Assembly (NCBI RefSeq): GCF_006980715.1
Contig: NZ_SBHN01000007.1
Span: 124,001 to 188,000 of the forward strand
Origin: Telmatospirillum sp. J64-1
Lineage (GTDB): Bacteria > Pseudomonadota > Alphaproteobacteria > Rhodospirillales > Magnetospirillaceae
Direction: 5' to 3'
DNA: 64,000 bases
In this document: piece by piece, positions 1 to 8,225 of the stretch
How positions within the stretch are numbered: position 1 is the stretch's first letter
Layout of the letters: each line of letters begins with the position of its first letter
Made by a program: the position numbers and the translations under genes
The notes under the pieces: model-generated
Told to the model about the DNA's origin: nothing
What the model saw: the letters and a program-made list of their open reading frames with translations, nothing else
Database searches by the model: none

Positions 1-220
1 TGAATTCCCGTTCCGCCTGTTCCGGCGTCATCCGCCTCGCCGCCTGGCCCAGGGCGCCCAAGGCCCGGCCCAGGGGGGTGGCGTCCGGCGGCAGGGAAGC
101 GAGATAGTCCAGCAGCGCTGCTTCCGGCGGCTTGGCCAGCATCCGCGACAGCAAGGTATAAAGACGTGCCCGCAGCAGGTCGGCTTCGTCGATCATGTCG
201 GAGGCAGGAATGGCAGCCAT
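1..220 (-). CDS. TorD-family molybdoenzyme chaperone, N-terminal part
   Basis: The reading frame starts with ATG at 220 and runs off the left edge, so only about 73 N-terminal residues are seen. They are helical and leucine-rich (DEADLLRARLYTLLSRML and a following PPEAALLDYLASL stretch), as in TorD/DmsD-type chaperones that bind the Tat signal or cofactor-free form of molybdoenzymes. TorD, DUF3306, DUF3305 and a biotin-ligase-like gene in this order are typical of alphaproteobacterial formate dehydrogenase loci. That context carries much of the call, because the fragment alone is too short to be certain. The gene is last of the four visible in the minus-strand set and probably precedes the formate dehydrogenase structural genes outside the window. 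Confidence 0.7.
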   Translation of the reverse strand, partial: MAAIPASDMIDEADLLRARLYTLLSRMLAKPPEAALLDYLASLPPDATPLGRALGALGQAARRMTPEQAEREF

Positions 221-303
221 TGATATCCCTTGTGCCTGTCCGGGAGGCGATGTCCTCCCACTTCGCAAACACGGCTGCCGCCCAAGTGTTGCAGGCCTGC
301 CAA

Positions 304-846
304 TCAGGAATAGTCGGCGTCTTCCTCCTTCGGCGAATGCTTTTCTTCCGTGACCTCTTCGGCCTCGGCGATTACCTCTTCCGTATCATCCAAAAGGTGT
401 TCTTCCGGCTCCTCCGGTTGCTGCGGTTCCGGCTGCCCGAAGACCTTCTCGCACATGCGCGCGATGTCATCGACCGGCAGCAACTTGCCGTAGCCGGGCG
501 CGTTGCAATCCCAGTCATACTCGGCGAAACCCTTGAATCCGGCGATCTTAGGATCGCTGCGCCAAGCCGTGCGCAAGGCCGCCAGCCGCAGCGCCTTGGG
601 CACGTTAGGCGCCATGAAGGGCCGGTAATCACTGTCCGCCCCCAAGGAGTCGAGGGGCGGCAGCGAAGGAGGTACCTCCTCCTCTTCCGTCACCGTCGGC
701 ACGCATGCCGCCGCGTCCTCGGTGGGCGGCGACGGGGGGACCGGCTCGGCCTCGCGGATTTCAGGGTCGCGGATTTCGGGCTCGGCTTGAACCGCCTGGC
801 GTTTCAGGCGCGACCAGCGGCTGACGAAACCTTCCTGTTCGCTCAT
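304..846 (-). CDS. DUF3306 protein of formate dehydrogenase accessory operon
   Basis: A 180-aa protein opening with SEQEGFVSRWSRLKRQA, the usual start of DUF3306 proteins. It has an acidic, proline-rich, low-complexity first half, then a conserved block (SLPPLDSLGADSDYRPFMAPNVPKAL is too long to cite as a motif but includes DSDYRPFM and VPKALRLAALR) ending at about residue 120, and a second Glu-rich tail. Biochemical function is unknown; the family co-occurs with DUF3305 and molybdenum formate dehydrogenase. The start codon overlaps the stop of the upstream DUF3305 gene by ATGA, so translation is probably coupled. About 80 bases separate it from the TorD-like gene downstream. Confidence 0.8.
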   Translation of the reverse strand: MSEQEGFVSRWSRLKRQAVQAEPEIRDPEIREAEPVPPSPPTEDAAACVPTVTEEEEVPPSLPPLDSLGADSDYRPFMAPNVPKALRLAALRTAWRSDPKIAGFKGFAEYDWDCNAPGYGKLLPVDDIARMCEKVFGQPEPQQPEEPEEHLLDDTEEVIAEAEEVTEEKHSPKEEDADYS

Positions 847-1346
847 CTGGGGCCTCCGGGCATGGGGGGACGGCGGGCCAGGATCTCGGGATCGGCGCGG
901 TCGCGGCGGCGCTTGTAATAGGGGCGCTCGACGTGATGCGCGGCGATGAAGCCTTCCATCCAGACAGCCAAATCGGGCGGCAGCGGCAGGGCCTCGATCA
1001 GGTCGCTTCCGGAATCGGCATGAATGTCGATCTCACCCGGATCGACGGTCACCTCCAGCAGCCGCATCCCCAACGGTCCGCCCCGACGCAGGATGACATA
1101 AAGCGCCGGGCGGGCGCTGTTCAGGTTGAAGAGATAGTTGGCCGTTTCGTTGGGGAACAGCGTGATCTCGGCATGGCCCATGTAGTACTGGGTCCAGTCC
1201 GGCCCGCTGGCGAGGACGCTTCCCACCGGCGTTTCCGGCCGCCCCGGCCTGACCGCCGCCACCCGCCAGCGTTCCGGCTGCCATCTATTGTCGAGACGGC
1301 GGCGCTCGGCCACCACCCAGACACTACGCTTTTCCACCTGTCTCAT
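843..1346 (-). CDS. DUF3305 protein of formate dehydrogenase accessory operon
   Basis: A 167-aa soluble protein. I start it at ATG 1346, which overlaps the TGA of the upstream gene (ATGA); the open frame continues further upstream but would then run into that gene. The N-terminus (KRSVWVVAERRRLDNRWQPE) and the later LFPNETANYLFNLNS and PALYVILRR segments match what I know of DUF3305. No catalytic motif is visible and the role is unknown. The family is found almost only next to DUF3306 and formate dehydrogenase genes, so an assembly or maturation role is a reasonable inference. Both neighbouring junctions overlap, which indicates one operon. Confidence 0.8.
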   Translation of the reverse strand: MRQVEKRSVWVVAERRRLDNRWQPERWRVAAVRPGRPETPVGSVLASGPDWTQYYMGHAEITLFPNETANYLFNLNSARPALYVILRRGGPLGMRLLEVTVDPGEIDIHADSGSDLIEALPLPPDLAVWMEGFIAAHHVERPYYKRRRDRADPEILARRPPMPGGPR

Positions 1347-1936
1347 GCCGCCTTCTCCCGTATCATGCGCTGGGCCAGGGCTTCGTCCAGCTTGGCCGCT
1401 CCTTCGCTGTCCCACAGATCGGTCCAGGACAGCAGGTGGCGGGCGAAGCATTCCAGCAATTGCGGGACCGCCACATCGCCGAAACCTTCCTCGCGCAAGG
1501 CGGTGCTCTGCGGGCGAAGTCCGGGGGAATCGTCCTGCGGATCGCCCAGCACATCGACGGCAAGGCCCAGTACCGCCCAGTCGGGCACCTCGTCTTCGGG
1601 ACCATCAGGGGCCAGGAAGCACAGGGCGCCCACGCTGGCGCCGTTCACCAGGATGTCCCCTTCGGGCCTGAACCCGACCTCCACCTCGGGCGGCCCCAGC
1701 ACGGCCAGCGCATCGGCCATGGCAAGCAGGCCGACCTCCTGCATCCGCCGGGCTTCCTTCCAGGGGCGGTCGGGGGCCAGGACCAGGGCACATGCAAGCC
1801 TGTCCGGCCTGTTCTGCCAGAACAGGCGCCCCGCCTCCGCCCCGGCCGCCGCCTGGGCACAGGCCAGGGCCAAGGGCTCGGTGCCGTCTTCCACATCCAC
1901 GGGATCGAACAAAGGGGGCAGGTGCGGCAGGGTCAT
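1343..1936 (-). CDS. Biotin/lipoate--protein ligase-like protein (formate dehydrogenase accessory)
   Basis: A 197-aa protein resembling the BPL/LplA/LipB fold variant found at the head of DUF3305-DUF3306-TorD operons. Features seen are an N-terminal LPPLFDPVDVEDG segment, a WKEARRMQEVGLLAMADAL helix, a FRPEGDILVNGASVGALCF strand pair like the biotin-binding core of ligases, and a C-terminal acidic domain (DLWDSEGAAKLDEAL). The canonical biotinyl-AMP glycine-rich GRGRxG motif is not visible, so it may not be an active biotin ligase. It is the first gene of the minus-strand operon. Its promoter should lie in the 118-base divergent gap before the secreted protein gene at 2055. Confidence 0.7.
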   Translation of the reverse strand: MTLPHLPPLFDPVDVEDGTEPLALACAQAAAGAEAGRLFWQNRPDRLACALVLAPDRPWKEARRMQEVGLLAMADALAVLGPPEVEVGFRPEGDILVNGASVGALCFLAPDGPEDEVPDWAVLGLAVDVLGDPQDDSPGLRPQSTALREEGFGDVAVPQLLECFARHLLSWTDLWDSEGAAKLDEALAQRMIREKAA

Positions 1937-2054
1937 GGCGGGACTCCTCTCCTCTCGAGTCGAGACTTCCCGAATAAGAACAGCCGAAAGGAAGAAACGT
2001 TCTGGCCCGTCAGGTGTTCACGTCATGGCCCCTTTTTGTGAAAGGAAGACTCCC

Positions 2055-2417
2055 GTGCGCATGCTGCTTTCCGCCACCCTCGCCCTTGCGCTGCTGGCCC
2101 CGGCCATGGTCCTTGCCCAGCCGACCGATCCCCAGGGATTGGCCGAAGACCCGGCGGTCAAGGAGAGCCAGGGCCCCAATCCCAACCCGCAAGGCATCCG
2201 CTCGCCCGAGATCCAATCGCCTGAGACGGAAGCGCCGTCGCTGGCCGACGCCCTGGCCGCGATCCGCGCCGCGCCGCCCAATCTGGAAGGCCAGGGGGTG
2301 CCGCGTCCCAACGAAATGGCCAGCGAACCCCAGGCGCTCCACGACTTCCGCGCTCCGCTGGTATCGGAAGAGGACCTGTCCCCCACCGACGGCGGGAACA
2401 TACGCAACATGCCCTAG
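2055..2417 (+). CDS. Small secreted protein of unknown function
   Basis: A predicted 120-aa exported protein. A GGAAG ribosome-binding site (2044-2049) favours the GTG at 2055; an ATG two codons later is the alternative. The N-terminus is a clear Sec signal peptide (LLSATLALALLAPAMVLAQ), probably cleaved after AQ. The mature part is short, polar and rich in Pro, Asn and Glu, with no cysteine and no recognisable domain, so it is probably disordered. The frame is open far upstream, but that part overlaps the minus-strand genes and is a shadow. It is monocistronic and divergent from the formate dehydrogenase accessory operon. I do not recognise the family. Confidence 0.6.
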   Translation: MRMLLSATLALALLAPAMVLAQPTDPQGLAEDPAVKESQGPNPNPQGIRSPEIQSPETEAPSLADALAAIRAAPPNLEGQGVPRPNEMASEPQALHDFRAPLVSEEDLSPTDGGNIRNMP

Positions 2418-2600
2418 GTCCGGCAGAAACAGCCCAGGGCCAGCATGGCCGGTTCTTCGCGAAACGGCGCCGGGAGGCGTAGGCTGCGGCCTGCGCCTCT
2501 ATTCGTCTGCGCCCTACGCCCAAAGGCAGGGTTCTTACAACTGACGGCTAAAATCCGCGGGAACGGCCATCCAGGCGTTGACGCCCCTTCGCATCCTATG

Positions 2601-2612
2601 TCTTATATAAGA
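2601..2612. promoter_or_regulatory. Palindrome TCTTATATAAGA upstream of suyA, possible GntR operator
   Basis: A perfect 12-base palindrome in an AT-rich pocket 33 bases before the suyA start, inside an otherwise GC-rich gap. HutC-subfamily GntR regulators commonly bind short AT-rich palindromes, and such a regulator ends this cluster (9298-10035). The site sits where a core promoter would be expected, so it could be an operator or simply a promoter element. The assignment is inference. Confidence 0.4.
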
Positions 2613-2645
2613 TATTAGATAACAGAAAACCTGCGGAGGAAACAC

Positions 2646-3002
2646 ATGGACAGCGAGGTTCTGGCCAAGGAAACCGGCCCCCGGGGCGCCGGCTCCGGCG
2701 TAACGGAAAGCGGCAAGCCGATCCCTCATTTCCTGGTCCACAACCCCAAGGATTCGGTCGGCGTCGTGGTGGTCGAGGACGTGACCGCCGGCATGACCCT
2801 GAACGGCTGGGTGACCGATACGGACGAGACCATCCATGTCGTCGCCAAGGACGACATCCCGCTGGGTCACAAGGTGGCGCTGCGCGACATCGCCGAGGGC
2901 GAGACCATCCTGAAATACGGCCATGACATCGGCAAAGCCGTGGCCGCGATCCCCCAGGGCGGCCATGCCCATGTCCATAACGTCAAGACCAAGCGGTGGT
3001 GA
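2646..3002 (+). CDS. suyA: (R)-sulfolactate sulfo-lyase, small (alpha) subunit
   Basis: A 118-aa SAF-domain protein of the UxaA N-terminal family. From about residue 30 it reads [18 protein letters not shown], then [18 protein letters not shown] and KYGHDIGKA, and ends [14 protein letters not shown]. The VHNVKTKRW ending is typical of SuyA and of the small altronate dehydratase domain. With SuyB it cleaves (R)-3-sulfolactate to pyruvate and sulfite in the cytoplasm (EC 4.4.1.24, iron-dependent). About 25 extra N-terminal residues are present compared with shorter homologues. A GGAGG ribosome-binding site precedes the ATG. The suyB start follows within three bases of the stop. The sulfolactate assignment, rather than altronate or galactarate, rests on suyB and on the dehydrogenase genes downstream. 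Confidence 0.88.
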   Translation: MDSEVLAKETGPRGAGSGVTESGKPIPHFLVHNPKDSVGVVVVEDVTAGMTLNGWVTDTDETIHVVAKDDIPLGHKVALRDIAEGETILKYGHDIGKAVAAIPQGGHAHVHNVKTKRW

Positions 3003-3004
3003 GA

Positions 3005-4174
3005 ATGAGCAAGAAGAAGTTCCAAGGCTGGCGTCGTGAGAACGGCCGCGTCGGCATCCGCAACCACGTCGTCATCCTGCCGCTGGACGACCTGTCCAAT
3101 GCCGCCTGCGAGGCCGTGGCCAACAACATCAAGGGCTGCATCGCCCTGCCCCACCATTACGGCCGCCTGCAATTCGGCGAAGACCTGGAACTGCATTTCC
3201 GCACCCTGATCGGCACCGGCTGCAATCCCAACGTGGCCGCCGTGATCGTCATCGGCATCGAACCGGGTTGGACCAATGTGGTGGTCGAAGGCATCCGCAA
3301 GACCGGCAAGCCGGTGGAAGGCTTCGCCATCGCGCGCAACGGCGACATCAACACCATCGCCGCCGCCAGCCGCCGCGCCAAGGAATTCGTCCAATGGGCG
3401 ACCGAACTGCCGCGCGAGGAATGCGGCCTGTCGGACCTGTGGATTTCGACCAAATGCGGCGAATCCGACACCACCTCGGGCCTCGCCTCGAACCCCACGG
3501 TCGGCAACCTGATCGACAAGATGAATGACGAAGGGGCCTATACCTGCTTCGGCGAAACCTCGGAACTGACCGGGGCGGAACAGGAATGCGCCAAGCGCGC
3601 CGCCACCCCGGAAGTGGGCGAGAAGTTCCTGAAGACCTGGCAGGCCTACATGGACGAGGTCATCGAGCCGCACAAAACCAGCGACCTGTCGGACAGCCAG
3701 CCGACCAAGGGCAACATCGCCGGCGGCCTGACCACCATCGAAGAAAAAGCCTTCGGCAATTTCGAGAAGATCGGCAAGCGCACCAACTATGTCGATGTCC
3801 TGAAACCCGCCGAAGCGCCGAGCAAGGGGCCGGGCCTGTATTTCATGGACACCTCCTCGGCCGCCGCCGAATGCGTGACCTTGCAGGCCGCGGCGGGCTT
3901 CGTCGTCCACCTCTTCCCCACCGGCCAGGGCAACATCATCGGCAATCCCATCGAGCCGGTGATCAAACTGACCGCCAATCCGCGCACCGCGCGCACCATG
4001 TCCGAGCATATCGACCTCGATTGCTCGGGCATCCTACGGCGCGAGATGAACTTCGATCAGGCCGGTGATGCCCTGATCGACGTGATGATGCGGACCTGCA
4101 ACGGCCGCTTTACCGCCGCCGAGGCCCTGGGGCACAGGGAATTCGTGATGACCAAGCTGTATCGCAGCGCCTGA
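3005..4174 (+). CDS. suyB: (R)-sulfolactate sulfo-lyase, large (beta) subunit
   Basis: A 389-aa UxaA C-terminal-family lyase. Diagnostic stretches are [19 protein letters not shown] at residues 10-28, [82 protein letters not shown] and [15 protein letters not shown] at the C-terminus. This pattern matches the SuyB branch as I remember it rather than altronate dehydratase (UxaA), which carries an additional SAF domain. The cysteines in GTGCNPN, TKCGESD and LDCSG are candidates for metal ligation. I place the start at ATG 3005, after the suyA stop; a GTG at 2996 would overlap suyA. Product: pyruvate for carbon and sulfite for disposal. No sulfite exporter or sulfite dehydrogenase is seen in the window. 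Confidence 0.88.
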   Translation: MSKKKFQGWRRENGRVGIRNHVVILPLDDLSNAACEAVANNIKGCIALPHHYGRLQFGEDLELHFRTLIGTGCNPNVAAVIVIGIEPGWTNVVVEGIRKTGKPVEGFAIARNGDINTIAAASRRAKEFVQWATELPREECGLSDLWISTKCGESDTTSGLASNPTVGNLIDKMNDEGAYTCFGETSELTGAEQECAKRAATPEVGEKFLKTWQAYMDEVIEPHKTSDLSDSQPTKGNIAGGLTTIEEKAFGNFEKIGKRTNYVDVLKPAEAPSKGPGLYFMDTSSAAAECVTLQAAAGFVVHLFPTGQGNIIGNPIEPVIKLTANPRTARTMSEHIDLDCSGILRREMNFDQAGDALIDVMMRTCNGRFTAAEALGHREFVMTKLYRSA

Positions 4175-4184
4175 CCGAAAGTCT

Positions 4185-4218
4185 AGGGCCACCTGTACAG
4201 GTGGCCCTCTGCTTTTTA
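4185..4218 (+). terminator. Hairpin and T-run between suyB and tctC
   Basis: A perfect inverted repeat (arms AGGGCCACCTGT and ACAGGTGGCCCT, 4185-4208) begins 11 bases after the suyB stop and is followed by CTGCTTTTT. It looks like an intrinsic terminator, or an mRNA-stabilising hairpin that separates the lyase genes from the transporter genes. AT-rich DNA immediately downstream (about 4215-4250) could hold a separate promoter for tctC. Confidence 0.7.
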
Positions 4219-4302
4219 TACGTAAATAATAACAATACAAAACAGGTAGCGTCACAGACGCACCATGGTCAAAAACGGCCAAATACAAATAGGGAGTGTC
4301 AA

Positions 4303-5265
4303 ATGTTCAAGCATGCCCGGAGCCTCCTGATGGGGCTGACCGCTGCGGCCGCCCTGTCCTTCTCCCCCCTTGCGGCCCAAGCCTTCCCCGACAAGCCGAT
4401 TCAGTACATCATCCCCTTCGGTCCCGGCGGCGAATCCGATATCGCCGCACGCTTCCAGGAACCCTTGTTCCGCAAGCTGACCGGCCAGGACCTGGTCATC
4501 CAGTACCGTCCCGGCGCCGGCGGCGCGACGGCTTGGTCGCAGCTCAATTCCATGCCCGCCGACGGCCATACCATCGTCGGCAGCAACTTCCCCCATATCT
4601 TCATCCAGCCGATGGAAAAGGACGTGGGCTACAAGACCGAGGACGTGGACAATGTCTACATCTTTCACTACACGCCCGACGCCCTGATCGTCCCCGCCGA
4701 CAGCCCCTACCAGACCCTGCAGGATCTGATCGATGCGGCCAAGGAACGCCCCGGCGCCCTGACCTTCTCGGGCTCGGGCACTTATTCGGCCAATCATATC
4801 GCCGCCATCAAGTTCGACCAGCTGGCCGGCATCAAGACCACCTATGTGCCTTTCGGCGGCACCGGCCCGTCCAATTCGGCCCTGCTGGGCAAGCAGGTCA
4901 CCGGCTCGTGGGGCTATACCACCGTGGCCGGGCAATTGGGCGACCAGGTGCGCATGCTGGCCGTCGCCACGGATGAACGCCATCCGCAATTCCCCGACGT
5001 GCCCACCTTCAAGGAATTGGGCTTCGACATGGTGGGCGGCGCCTATCGCGGCATCGCCGTGCCGAAATCGACCCCGGTGGAGATCAAACGCCAGCTTTCC
5101 GACCTGATCGGCCAGATCAACAAGGATCCCGAGATGGTGCAGAAGATGGTCGAAGGCGGCTTCGTGATGGTCGATATCGGCCTGGACGAGATGCCGGAAT
5201 TCATGGCGCAGAAGGCGGCGGAATACACGGCCATCGCCACGGAGATGGGTATCGTCAAACAGTAA
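4303..5265 (+). CDS. tctC: Tripartite tricarboxylate-type transporter solute-binding protein
   Basis: A 320-aa periplasmic binding protein of the TctC/Bug family. A signal peptide spans about residues 1-25 (LLMGLTAAAALSFSPLAAQAF), followed by the family opening FPDKPIQYIIPFGPGGESDIAARF. Later family blocks are VIQYRPGAGGATAW, AIKFDQLAGIKTTYVPFGGTGP and GAYRGIAVPKSTP. I start at ATG 4303 behind an AGGGAG ribosome-binding site; the longer open frame upstream has no supporting signal. In Chromohalobacter-type sulfolactate clusters, as I recall it, the Slc transporter is of this type, so sulfolactate is the likely ligand. This is inferred from context, not from binding residues. It is followed by the two membrane subunit genes. 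Confidence 0.9.
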   Translation: MFKHARSLLMGLTAAAALSFSPLAAQAFPDKPIQYIIPFGPGGESDIAARFQEPLFRKLTGQDLVIQYRPGAGGATAWSQLNSMPADGHTIVGSNFPHIFIQPMEKDVGYKTEDVDNVYIFHYTPDALIVPADSPYQTLQDLIDAAKERPGALTFSGSGTYSANHIAAIKFDQLAGIKTTYVPFGGTGPSNSALLGKQVTGSWGYTTVAGQLGDQVRMLAVATDERHPQFPDVPTFKELGFDMVGGAYRGIAVPKSTPVEIKRQLSDLIGQINKDPEMVQKMVEGGFVMVDIGLDEMPEFMAQKAAEYTAIATEMGIVKQ

Positions 5266-5299
5266 TCGTGACGGCACCGCGCATCATGGGAGGACCGTC

Positions 5300-6811
5300 A
5301 TGGAGATCTTCTCCTACCTTCTGGCCGCTTTGCATCCCTGGCATCTTGGCCTCGCTTTGGCCGGCACCACGGCGGGCGTCGTCATCGGCGCCCTGCCGGG
5401 CCTGTCGGCGACCATGGCGGTCGCCATCCTGGTGCCCTTCACCTTCGCCATGGACCCCGCCGCCGGGCTGATCGCGCTGGGGGCGATCTATACCGGGGCC
5501 ATCTATGGCGGGGCCTATTCCGCCATCCTGCTCAACACGCCCGGAACCCCGTCCGCCATCGCCACGACCTTCGACGGTTATCCGATGGCGAAGCGGGGCG
5601 ACGGCAATCTCGCGGTGTCGCTGGCGACGCTGGCCTCGGTGACCGGCGGCGTCATCGGGGCCCTGTTCCTGCTGACCCTCGCCCCGCCTTTGGCCAGCTT
5701 CGCCCTGGTCTTCGGGCCGGTGGAATATTTCTGGCTGGCGATGTTCGGCCTGACCCTGATTTCCGCCCTGGCCGAGAAGAACCTGCTGAAATGCCTGATC
5801 GGCGCCTGCCTGGGGCTGCTGCTGTCCATGGTCGGCAGCGCCGTGGTCGGCGGCGACATCCGCTTCACCTTCAACACCCAGACCCTGCTGGGCGGCATCG
5901 ACATCGTCGCCGCCCTGATCGGCATCTACTGCATTCCGGTGCTGATCGAGCTGGTGGCGAAAGCGGGCGGCCACCTGAAGGTCACCACCGAATCCACCGG
6001 TTACCGCCTGCGGGAGGCCTGGGGGCAGTTCAACAGAAGCCGCATCAACCTGCTGCGCAGTTCGACCATCGGCACCATCGTCGGCATGCTGCCCGGCGCC
6101 GGGGGCTCGATCGCCAGCCTGGTAGCCTATTCCGAGGCCCGCCGCACCGCCGCTCAGCCCGAGGATTTCGGCAAGGGCGAACCCAACGGCATCCTGGCCA
6201 CGGAATCGGCCAACAACGCCACGGTGGGCGGCGGCTTCATCCCGACCCTGGTGCTGGGCATTCCCGGCACCCCGCCCGATGCGGTGATCCTGGGCGCGCT
6301 GATGGTCCAGGGGGTGCGCACCGGCCCCACCCTGTTCACCGATCAGGCGCCGATCGTCTACACCTTCATCTTCGGGCTGCTGATCGCCTCGATACTCATG
6401 CTGCCGATCGGGCTGATCATGGGACGCTATGCCTATCGCGCCATCATCCGCCTGCCCAAGGAGATGTTGGCGCCGGGCATCGCCCTGCTGACGGTGACCG
6501 GCTCCTTCGCCATCCACAACAACCTGCACGACGTGCAGGTGATGCTGGGGCTGGGCGTGATGAGCTGGCTGCTGAACCGCTACGGCTTCAGCCCCTCGCC
6601 CATCGTGCTGGGCCTGATCCTGGGGCAGATCGCCGAACAGGGCTTCGTCCAGGCCTGGCTGATCGGATCGGCCACCTCCAACCTCTGGGGCATGTATTTC
6701 GGTCGGCCGCTGTCGCTGGTGATCGTCGGTCTGGCTATTCTCAGCCTGTTCTATCCCCTGCTCATGGCCAAGCTGCGGTCGCGTCGCAAGAGGAGACTGA
6801 CCCATGCCTGA
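5300..6811 (+). CDS. tctA: Tripartite transporter large membrane subunit
   Basis: A 503-aa integral membrane protein with about eleven or twelve hydrophobic segments. TctA hallmarks are present: GALPGLSATMAVAILVPFTF at about 32-51, AIYGGAYSAILLNTPGTPSA at about 73-92, the second inverted-repeat copy MLPGAGGSIASLVAYSEA, and GIPGTPPDAVILGALMVQG. It forms the sodium- or proton-coupled permease with TctB and receives substrate from TctC. The stop overlaps tctB by eight bases, so the two are translationally coupled. The order binding protein, large subunit, small subunit is one of the common arrangements. Confidence 0.92.
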   Translation: MEIFSYLLAALHPWHLGLALAGTTAGVVIGALPGLSATMAVAILVPFTFAMDPAAGLIALGAIYTGAIYGGAYSAILLNTPGTPSAIATTFDGYPMAKRGDGNLAVSLATLASVTGGVIGALFLLTLAPPLASFALVFGPVEYFWLAMFGLTLISALAEKNLLKCLIGACLGLLLSMVGSAVVGGDIRFTFNTQTLLGGIDIVAALIGIYCIPVLIELVAKAGGHLKVTTESTGYRLREAWGQFNRSRINLLRSSTIGTIVGMLPGAGGSIASLVAYSEARRTAAQPEDFGKGEPNGILATESANNATVGGGFIPTLVLGIPGTPPDAVILGALMVQGVRTGPTLFTDQAPIVYTFIFGLLIASILMLPIGLIMGRYAYRAIIRLPKEMLAPGIALLTVTGSFAIHNNLHDVQVMLGLGVMSWLLNRYGFSPSPIVLGLILGQIAEQGFVQAWLIGSATSNLWGMYFGRPLSLVIVGLAILSLFYPLLMAKLRSRRKRRLTHA

Positions 6812-7277
6812 TATGCCTATCCAAACACGGCAAAGAGACTGGGGCGCCATCGTCGTCACCCTGTGCCTGATGGCGGTGGCGGGCTGGGCCCTGTGGGAAG
6901 CCCAGCGCATGTCCGAACTGGGCAAGCTGTTTCCTATCACCTTCGGCGGGCTGATGCTGACGCTTTGTTCAATCCTGCTGGTGAAGCAGCTTCTTGGCCG
7001 CAGCACTCCGCGCCTGGAACTGGAAGGCTCCATGCCCCGCCGGGCTCTTCTGGTCGTGGTGATGATCGCCTGGATCGCCTTGCTGCCGGTGCTGGGCTTC
7101 GTAGTGGCCGGGCTGCTGGGTTTCTTCGCCATCATGGCCATCGCCGGTCATGATGGCTGGCCCCTGCCCCGCCTGCTGCGCTTTGTCGCCATCGGCATCG
7201 CCGTGGTCGCCCTGATCGCCTGGATCTTCCAGCATCTTCTGCACGTTCCCCTGCCTGCGGGCAGGGTATTCTTCTAG
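6804..7277 (+). CDS. tctB: Tripartite transporter small membrane subunit
   Basis: A 157-aa membrane protein with four hydrophobic segments: VTLCLMAVAGWALWEAQ, LFPITFGGLMLTLCSILLV, IAWIALLPVLGFVVAGLLGF and IGIAVVALIAWIFQHLL. It ends HVPLPAGRVFF, a usual TctB C-terminus. It is the small subunit of the sulfolactate-associated permease. Its start lies within the end of tctA, and the next gene (slcC-like) starts 12 bases after its stop, so transport and oxidation genes share a transcript. Confidence 0.9.
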   Translation: MPDMPIQTRQRDWGAIVVTLCLMAVAGWALWEAQRMSELGKLFPITFGGLMLTLCSILLVKQLLGRSTPRLELEGSMPRRALLVVVMIAWIALLPVLGFVVAGLLGFFAIMAIAGHDGWPLPRLLRFVAIGIAVVALIAWIFQHLLHVPLPAGRVFF

Positions 7278-7289
7278 GAGTCCCTTGTC

Positions 7290-8225
7290 GTGTCCGATAT
7301 CGTCATTTCCGAATTCATGGACGAGGCCGCCGTCGCCAGCCTGGCCTCCGATTTCCGCGTGCTTTACGACCCGTCCCTGGTGGACCAGCCGGAAAGGCTG
7401 GTCCAGACCGCAAGCCAAGCCCGCGCGATCATCGTCCGCAACCGCACCCAGGTCAGGGCGCCGCTGATCGAGCAATGCCGGAATCTGAGGGTCGTCGGCC
7501 GCCTGGGCGTCGGGCTGGACAATATCGATGTCGGCGCCTGCCGCGACCGGGGCATCGCCGTCCTGCCCGCCACGGGGGCCAATGACGTGGCGGTGGCGGA
7601 ATATGTCATCACCGGGCTGCTGATGCTGTGGCGCGGCGCCTATTTCTCGAGCACCGCCGTGGCGCAAGGGCAATGGCCGCGCGAGGCGTTGATCGGCGGC
7701 GAGGCCATGGGCCGGACGCTGGGCCTGGTCGGCTTCGGCGGCATCGCCCGTCAGGTGGCGAAACGCGCCCGGGCCCTGGGGATCGAGGTTCTGGCCTATG
7801 ATCCTCATATCGGCGCCAGCGAAACGGTGTGGATGGATCACGACGTCCGGCGCTGCAACGACCTGGACGGCCTGCTGTCCCAGGTCGATGCCCTCAGCCT
7901 TCATGTACCGCTGACGCCGGACACGCGCGGCCTCCTTGGCCGCGACGCCATTGCCCGCATGCGGCCGGGGGCGGTCGTCATCAACACCGCGCGCGGCGGC
8001 ATCCTTGACGAGGCCGCCCTGGCCCAGGCCCTGCAAAGCGGCCATCTCGGCGGTGCGATGCTCGACGTCTTCGAGCAGGAACCCCTTGCCGGCGGCTCGG
8101 TCCTGGCCGATATCCCCAATCTGATCCTGACGCCGCATATCGCCGGGGTCACGGCGGAATCCAATATCCGCGTCAGCGCCGTCACGGCGGCCAATGTCCG
8201 CCGCGTCCTGGAGGCCTCGGCATGA
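7290..8225 (+). CDS. slcC: D-2-hydroxyacid dehydrogenase, probable (S)-sulfolactate dehydrogenase
   Basis: A 311-aa NAD-dependent dehydrogenase of the D-isomer-specific 2-hydroxyacid family, starting with GTG. Visible elements are a substrate-domain half (VVGRLGVGLDNIDVGACRDRG), the nucleotide-binding turn LGLVGFGGIARQVAKRA at about 147-163 with Asp in AYDPH, the catalytic Arg in INTARGGILDE, Glu in DVFEQEPL and His in LTPHIAGVT. In known sulfolactate pathways SlcC oxidises (S)-sulfolactate to 3-sulfopyruvate (EC 1.1.1.310), which ComC reduces to the (R) form used by SuyAB. The gene sits between the transporter and a ComC homologue, which fits that pair exactly. Substrate specificity is inferred from context; the fold itself is clear. 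It overlaps comC by ATGA. Confidence 0.82.
   Translation: MSDIVISEFMDEAAVASLASDFRVLYDPSLVDQPERLVQTASQARAIIVRNRTQVRAPLIEQCRNLRVVGRLGVGLDNIDVGACRDRGIAVLPATGANDVAVAEYVITGLLMLWRGAYFSSTAVAQGQWPREALIGGEAMGRTLGLVGFGGIARQVAKRARALGIEVLAYDPHIGASETVWMDHDVRRCNDLDGLLSQVDALSLHVPLTPDTRGLLGRDAIARMRPGAVVINTARGGILDEAALAQALQSGHLGGAMLDVFEQEPLAGGSVLADIPNLILTPHIAGVTAESNIRVSAVTAANVRRVLEASA

Noticed and set aside
5255-7141. 628-codon open frame on the minus strand opposite the tctA/tctB genes
   Set aside because: It is an antisense shadow in high-G+C DNA; the product is low-complexity Gln/Asp/Gly/His-rich, and the plus-strand transporter genes fully explain the region.
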